From Phycisphaerales bacterium (GTDB lineage: Bacteria > Planctomycetota > Phycisphaerae > Phycisphaerales > UBA1924), in NCBI GenBank assembly GCA_029260315.1, contig JAJDDM010000080.1:1-64000 (forward strand): a stretch of 64,000 nt of DNA, given 5' to 3'. A model generated the notes under the pieces. The model was not told the origin of the DNA. It did not search any database and worked only from the letters and a program-made list of their open reading frames with translations. A program made the position numbers and the translations under genes. Position 1 is the stretch's first letter. Each line of letters begins with the position of its first letter. Positions 60,912 through 64,000 of the stretch are shown one piece after another.

Positions 60912-62084
60912 TCAGTCTGATTCGAAGGCGAGGCCGACGCGTTCGCCCTGGGCGCGGATCGCCTTGAGCAGCGCGGACTCGAGTGTCTCGCCCTGAGCGC
61001 CCTTGACGCGCTCGGCGGCGACGTAGGCGTCCCTGGCCTTGGAGAGTTCCTGGATGCGGGTCTGGAGCTTCGCCCGCTCGGCCTGCTTCTGCTCGACGTA
61101 GGCCACTCGCTCATCGGGCTTGAGGTTCTTCATCTCCTCGGGCAGCTCATCCGCGTCGATTTCTTTCAGATCGACCTCGCCCTCCTTGAACGCGTCGACG
61201 AGGTCCCACATCGCGTTGCGGTAGAGCGCGCCAGCTTTGGCGGTTGCCCGCTGAGCCGCGGCGGGTGCGCTGGCGTCCTCGGCGCTCGCGTCGGCGGCTT
61301 CTTGACGCATCCGGCCCTCGGCGGCGTGGGCGCCGTAGGCGATGTAGGTCCGGTTCAGTTCGACGCCGAGGCTGATGAGCTGTTCGTCCTGGGGGGCGGC
61401 GATGGGGGCGAGATCGGCGTTGTGGTCGATGAAGGAGTACTCGCCGTCGCCGAGGCGTGCGCCGTCGGCCCAGCCGGAGTCGATGCCGGTCTGGCGGTCG
61501 CCGCAGTGGATGGTGTTGACGATGACGCCGCGGGCGATGGCCTCGGGGACGGCCTGGCGATAATCGACGCCGCCCTGGGTGAACGGCTCGTTGCCGGCGA
61601 TGACGATCATCTTGAGGACATTACGGTCTTCGGACCAGGTCAGGCCCTTGGCGGCGGCCTCGATGACGGCCCCGCAGTACTCCTCGCCGCCGTTGGTGCG
61701 CAGGGCGAAGAGGGCCTGGGATACGGCGTCGAGGTCGCTGGTTAGCGGGAGGATCTGGCGGAGCTGGTTCTCCTGGAGGGATATCGACTGCTTGCCGTAC
61801 TCATAAAGGGAGACCTCGAGGATTGGCGGCTGTCCGTCGCGCCGGCTGGTGGCGAGTTCATTGACGATGGCCCAGAGCTGGGTCTTGGCCTGCTCGATCA
61901 GGCCGTCCATGCTGCCGGAGGTGTCCAGCAGCAGGGCGAGCTGGACGAGGGGACGCTCGGCGTCGCGGTCGATCAGGAGCGGCTCGGTCGCGGGATTGGG
62001 CTCGGCCGGGGCAGTCTGGGCCGCGGCGAGCGGGACGAGGCCGGCAAGTGTGGTGAGGGCCAGCGTTCGGGTGAGGCGTGTCAT
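60912..62084 (-). CDS. Secreted VWA-domain protein
   Basis: 390 residues with a signal peptide ending AAAQ. The von Willebrand factor A domain has the full MIDAS start ALLLDTSGSMDG (about residues 52-63), TNGGEEYCGAVIEAA, MIVIAGNEPFTQGG and VNTIHCGDRQTG. The C-terminal about 130 residues are charged helical, probably coiled coil (VAYVEQKQAERAKLQTRIQELSKARDAYVAAERV). A metal-ion-dependent adhesion or assembly role is usual for the domain; partner unknown. Confidence 0.88.
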   Translation of the reverse strand: MTRLTRTLALTTLAGLVPLAAAQTAPAEPNPATEPLLIDRDAERPLVQLALLLDTSGSMDGLIEQAKTQLWAIVNELATSRRDGQPPILEVSLYEYGKQSISLQENQLRQILPLTSDLDAVSQALFALRTNGGEEYCGAVIEAAAKGLTWSEDRNVLKMIVIAGNEPFTQGGVDYRQAVPEAIARGVIVNTIHCGDRQTGIDSGWADGARLGDGEYSFIDHNADLAPIAAPQDEQLISLGVELNRTYIAYGAHAAEGRMRQEAADASAEDASAPAAAQRATAKAGALYRNAMWDLVDAFKEGEVDLKEIDADELPEEMKNLKPDERVAYVEQKQAERAKLQTRIQELSKARDAYVAAERVKGAQGETLESALLKAIRAQGERVGLAFESD

Positions 62085-62197
62085 GGGATGGCTCCTGGGT
62101 GATTCGATGTGCGATTCATCGGTTCAACGCAGAAGGTACGGAATGGTTTCGTTGCGGGGGGTAACGGGGATGTCACGGGTGGTTTTGTGGGCTCGAT

Positions 62198-62237
62198 ATC
62201 GGCTGCGCCGATCGCGGGCGGGATGCCCGCAACCCCG
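62198..62237. repeat. 40-nt two-hairpin element, copy 1
   Basis: Hairpin one pairs ATCGGC (62198-62203) with GCCGAT (62207-62212) around TGC. Hairpin two pairs GCGGGC (62214-62219) with GCCCGC (62225-62230) around GGGAT, and AACCCCG follows. It ends 52 bases before the MBL-like gene. A second copy is at 63016-63055. Confidence 0.75.
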
Positions 62238-62289
62238 TTTCTCAGACCAGGGCGCGGCACTCGACGATCGCGGCTACATTTGGCTTGTC

Positions 62290-62973
62290 ATGGATGTGCG
62301 GGTTGTGAGCATCGGGGCCTTGGCGACGCACCCCTTGTGGGGTGAGAGGTCGGCGGTGCGGACCGGGCACGCGACGTGCTCGCTGATTCGGAGTGGGGAG
62401 GCGTCGATCCTCGTGGATCCGGGCTTGCCGGGGCAGGTGATCGCCGCGAGGCTCGGCGAGCGGGCCGGGATCGAGCCTGACGCGATCACGCACGTCTTTC
62501 TGACGAGCTTCAAGCCGGAGACGACGCGCGGGCTGGCGGCGTTCGATCGGGCGACCTGGTGGATCCACGAGACCGAACGTGAGACCGTGGGCGTGGCGCT
62601 GGCGATGGAGGCTCGGCGGGCGAGCGAGAGCGGGGACCGCGAGCTTGGTGAGACGCTCGCCAAAGATGTCGCGCTCTTGCGGAACTGCGAGGCCGCGCCG
62701 GATGAGCTGACCGGCGGCGTGAGTCTCTTTCCGCTTCCCGGAGTCTCGCCCGGCATGTGCGGGCTCATTATTAGCGAGGCGCTGGGGACGACCGTGATCT
62801 GCGGCGACGCCCTGGCGACGGTCGAGCATCTGGACCAGGGCCAGGTGCTCACGCCCGCGGCGGATGTTGATCAGGCCCGTGAGAGCTTCGGAGAGGTCGT
62901 GGAGATCGCGGATTGGATCGTGCCGGGGCGGGATAATCTGGTGGCGAATCGCGGGCGGCGGGGGGCGTTCTAG
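62290..62973 (+). CDS. Metallo-beta-lactamase-fold protein lacking the metal-binding motif
   Basis: 227 residues. The fold is recognisable from SLIRSGEASILVDPGLPG (the Asp before the first strand pair), ITHVFLT, ATWWIHETERE, and FPLPGVSPGMCGLIISEALGTTVICGDALATVEHL. However, the place of the HxHxDH motif reads SFKPET (residues 73-78), with all four metal ligands replaced, and the later HTPGH segment reads VSPGM. The protein should bind no metal, or bind differently, and so is perhaps not a hydrolase. It is the sole gene between the divergent VWA gene and proS. Confidence 0.72.
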   Translation: MDVRVVSIGALATHPLWGERSAVRTGHATCSLIRSGEASILVDPGLPGQVIAARLGERAGIEPDAITHVFLTSFKPETTRGLAAFDRATWWIHETERETVGVALAMEARRASESGDRELGETLAKDVALLRNCEAAPDELTGGVSLFPLPGVSPGMCGLIISEALGTTVICGDALATVEHLDQGQVLTPAADVDQARESFGEVVEIADWIVPGRDNLVANRGRRGAF

Positions 62974-63015
62974 CTCGCCGCGACTTGATCGTGATTGCGT
63001 TGAGCGGCTTCCATC

Positions 63016-63055
63016 ATCGCCTTCGGCGATCGCGGGCGAGACGCCCGCCACCCCG
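63016..63055. repeat. 40-nt two-hairpin element, copy 2
   Basis: Hairpin one pairs ATCGCC (63016-63021) with GGCGAT (63025-63030) around TTC. Hairpin two pairs GCGGGC (63032-63037) with GCCCGC (63043-63048) around GAGAC, then CACCCCG. It ends 36 bases before the proS start. The fifth pair of hairpin one is C-G here and G-C in copy 1. Confidence 0.75.
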
Positions 63056-63091
63056 GTATGAAGGTGAAGGGGCTTCTACACTCCCGCCGAC

Positions 63092-64000
63092 ATGAGCGAC
63101 ACGATTGCGACGACACGCCGGGGCGAGATCAAGAAATGGTCTCAGACGTTGATCCCGACCGCGCGCGAGGCCCCGGCGGATGCCGAGACGCCCAGCCACA
63201 TCCTGCTCAGCCGGGCGGGGTTCATTCGGCGGACGGGCGCGGGGATGTACAGCTACCTGCCGCTGGCCTGGCGGAGCCTGATGAAGATCTCGCAGATCGT
63301 GCGCGAGGAGATGGAGGCGGCGGGGGCGAGCGAACTGCTGATGCCCGCGGTGATCCCGATCGAGCTGTACAAGGTGACCGGGCGCGACGAGGCGTATGGC
63401 GAGCTGCTCTTTCGCGTACACGATCGGCACGGGCGGGAGAACGCGCTGGGGCCGACGCACGAGGAGGTCATCACCGACATCTTCCAGCACGCGATCAACA
63501 GCTACAAGCAACTGCCGCTGACGGTGTACCAGATCCAGACGAAGTTTCGCGATGAGTTCCGTCCGAGGGCGGGGCTTCTGCGCTGCCGCGAGTTCATCAT
63601 GAAGGACGCGTACTCGTTTCACCTGACCGTGGACGGGCCCGGCGGGCTGAACGAGACGTATGACGCGCAGTACGCGGCGTATGTGCGGGTCTTCGAGCGC
63701 CTGGGACTGGATTTCACGGTCGTGGACGCCGAGAGCGGGCCGATCGGGGGCTCGGCGAGCCATGAGTTCATGGTCAACGCCGAGAGCGGGGAGGACAAGA
63801 TCCTGGTCTGCGACTCGTCGGGCTATGCGGCGAACGTCGAGAAGTGCGAGATCGGTGAGCGGGCGTGGAGCTTCGAGGGCGAGGCGCTGGGGGATCTGGC
63901 GAAGGTGCATACGCCGGGGATGGCGAGCATCGAGGACATCGGCAGGTTCATGAAGGTGAAGCCGGCGAACATGCTGAAGACGATGGTGTTCGATGCGGGC
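63092..64000 (+). CDS. proS: Prolyl-tRNA synthetase, 5' part (cut by window end)
   Basis: 303 visible codons of class II prolyl-tRNA synthetase in the cytoplasm. Motif 1 region: LLSRAGFIRRTGAGMYSYLPLAW; motif 2: ENALGPTHEEVITDIF and QIQTKFRDEFRPRAGLLRCREFIMKDAYSFH; then GPIGGSASHEFMV. The end of the window falls in the inserted (YbaK-like) editing domain, so this is the bacterial type. The frame has no stop before the window end. The two-hairpin element lies in its leader. Confidence 0.96.
   Translation, partial: MSDTIATTRRGEIKKWSQTLIPTAREAPADAETPSHILLSRAGFIRRTGAGMYSYLPLAWRSLMKISQIVREEMEAAGASELLMPAVIPIELYKVTGRDEAYGELLFRVHDRHGRENALGPTHEEVITDIFQHAINSYKQLPLTVYQIQTKFRDEFRPRAGLLRCREFIMKDAYSFHLTVDGPGGLNETYDAQYAAYVRVFERLGLDFTVVDAESGPIGGSASHEFMVNAESGEDKILVCDSSGYAANVEKCEIGERAWSFEGEALGDLAKVHTPGMASIEDIGRFMKVKPANMLKTMVFDAG

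Noticed and set aside
1-64000. tRNA or rRNA genes
   Set aside because: The gaps between genes were scanned for the T-arm GGTTCGAATCC-type signal and cloverleaf pairing; nothing convincing was found by eye.

Overview
The window looks like a chromosomal segment of a Planctomycetota bacterium, most likely class Phycisphaerae. The evidence is high GC, hydrophobic Arg-tailed sorting signals of PEP-CTERM type with PLPS in place of PEP, a C-terminal dockerin-like domain ending in Gly-Cys (the type seen in Phycisphaerae), a DUF1800/DUF1501 pair, and intergenic palindromes of a kind common in planctomycetes. No rRNA, tRNA or CRISPR was seen. This assignment is inference from gene content; no search was possible.

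Left part (1-21.9 kb), mixed genes. A leftward mercury operon (csoR-like regulator, merA, merT-merP fusion, one cut-off secreted protein) has a GC-rich palindromic operator. It is followed by a leaderless small gene of unknown function that has no stop codon of its own, a secreted LpqC/PHB-depolymerase-like esterase with a dockerin-like tail, the proton-translocating transhydrogenase pntA-pntB, a seven-repeat FG-GAP propeller protein with the same tail, a PHP-fold lipoprotein, and a 1272-residue fusion of an M14 carboxypeptidase and an S9 dipeptidyl-peptidase. An ECF sigma / anti-sigma / secretin-domain cassette and a PEP-CTERM-type protein follow, then the dTDP-L-rhamnose genes rmlA-rmlC-rmlD-rmlB.

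Middle part (21.9-53.2 kb), an exopolysaccharide and exosortase locus that is almost entirely leftward and translationally coupled, with many ATGA or GTGA overlaps. In transcription order it carries glycosyltransferases, a Wzx flippase, a Wzy-like polymerase, more GT2/GT4 transferases, a WecG/TagA transferase, two small coupled proteins, a UDP-sugar dehydrogenase, a nucleotidyltransferase-like protein with a degenerate active-site loop, the exosortase, EpsI, a Wzz/BY-kinase, the initiating sugar phosphotransferase, a 1405-residue TPR protein, and four PEP-CTERM-type substrates, three of them tandem paralogues. Together these read as a Wzx/Wzy polysaccharide pathway coupled to exosortase sorting. 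The rml operon would supply dTDP-rhamnose for the WbbL-like GT2.

Right part (53.2-64 kb). A secreted right-handed beta-helix protein has a long Gly/Asp linker encoded by an ATCGCC-type microsatellite. It is followed by a DUF1800 protein split by an apparent one-base deletion in a G tract, its DUF1501 partner, a VWA-domain secreted protein, a metallo-beta-lactamase-fold protein that has lost its whole HxHxDH motif, and the start of prolyl-tRNA synthetase.

The non-coding structure most worth following is a 40-nt two-hairpin element found twice, upstream of the MBL-like gene and of proS, with a compensatory base-pair swap. A family of CACAGAG-type inverted-repeat elements occurs in three places, one of them inside the open frame of the stopless small gene.
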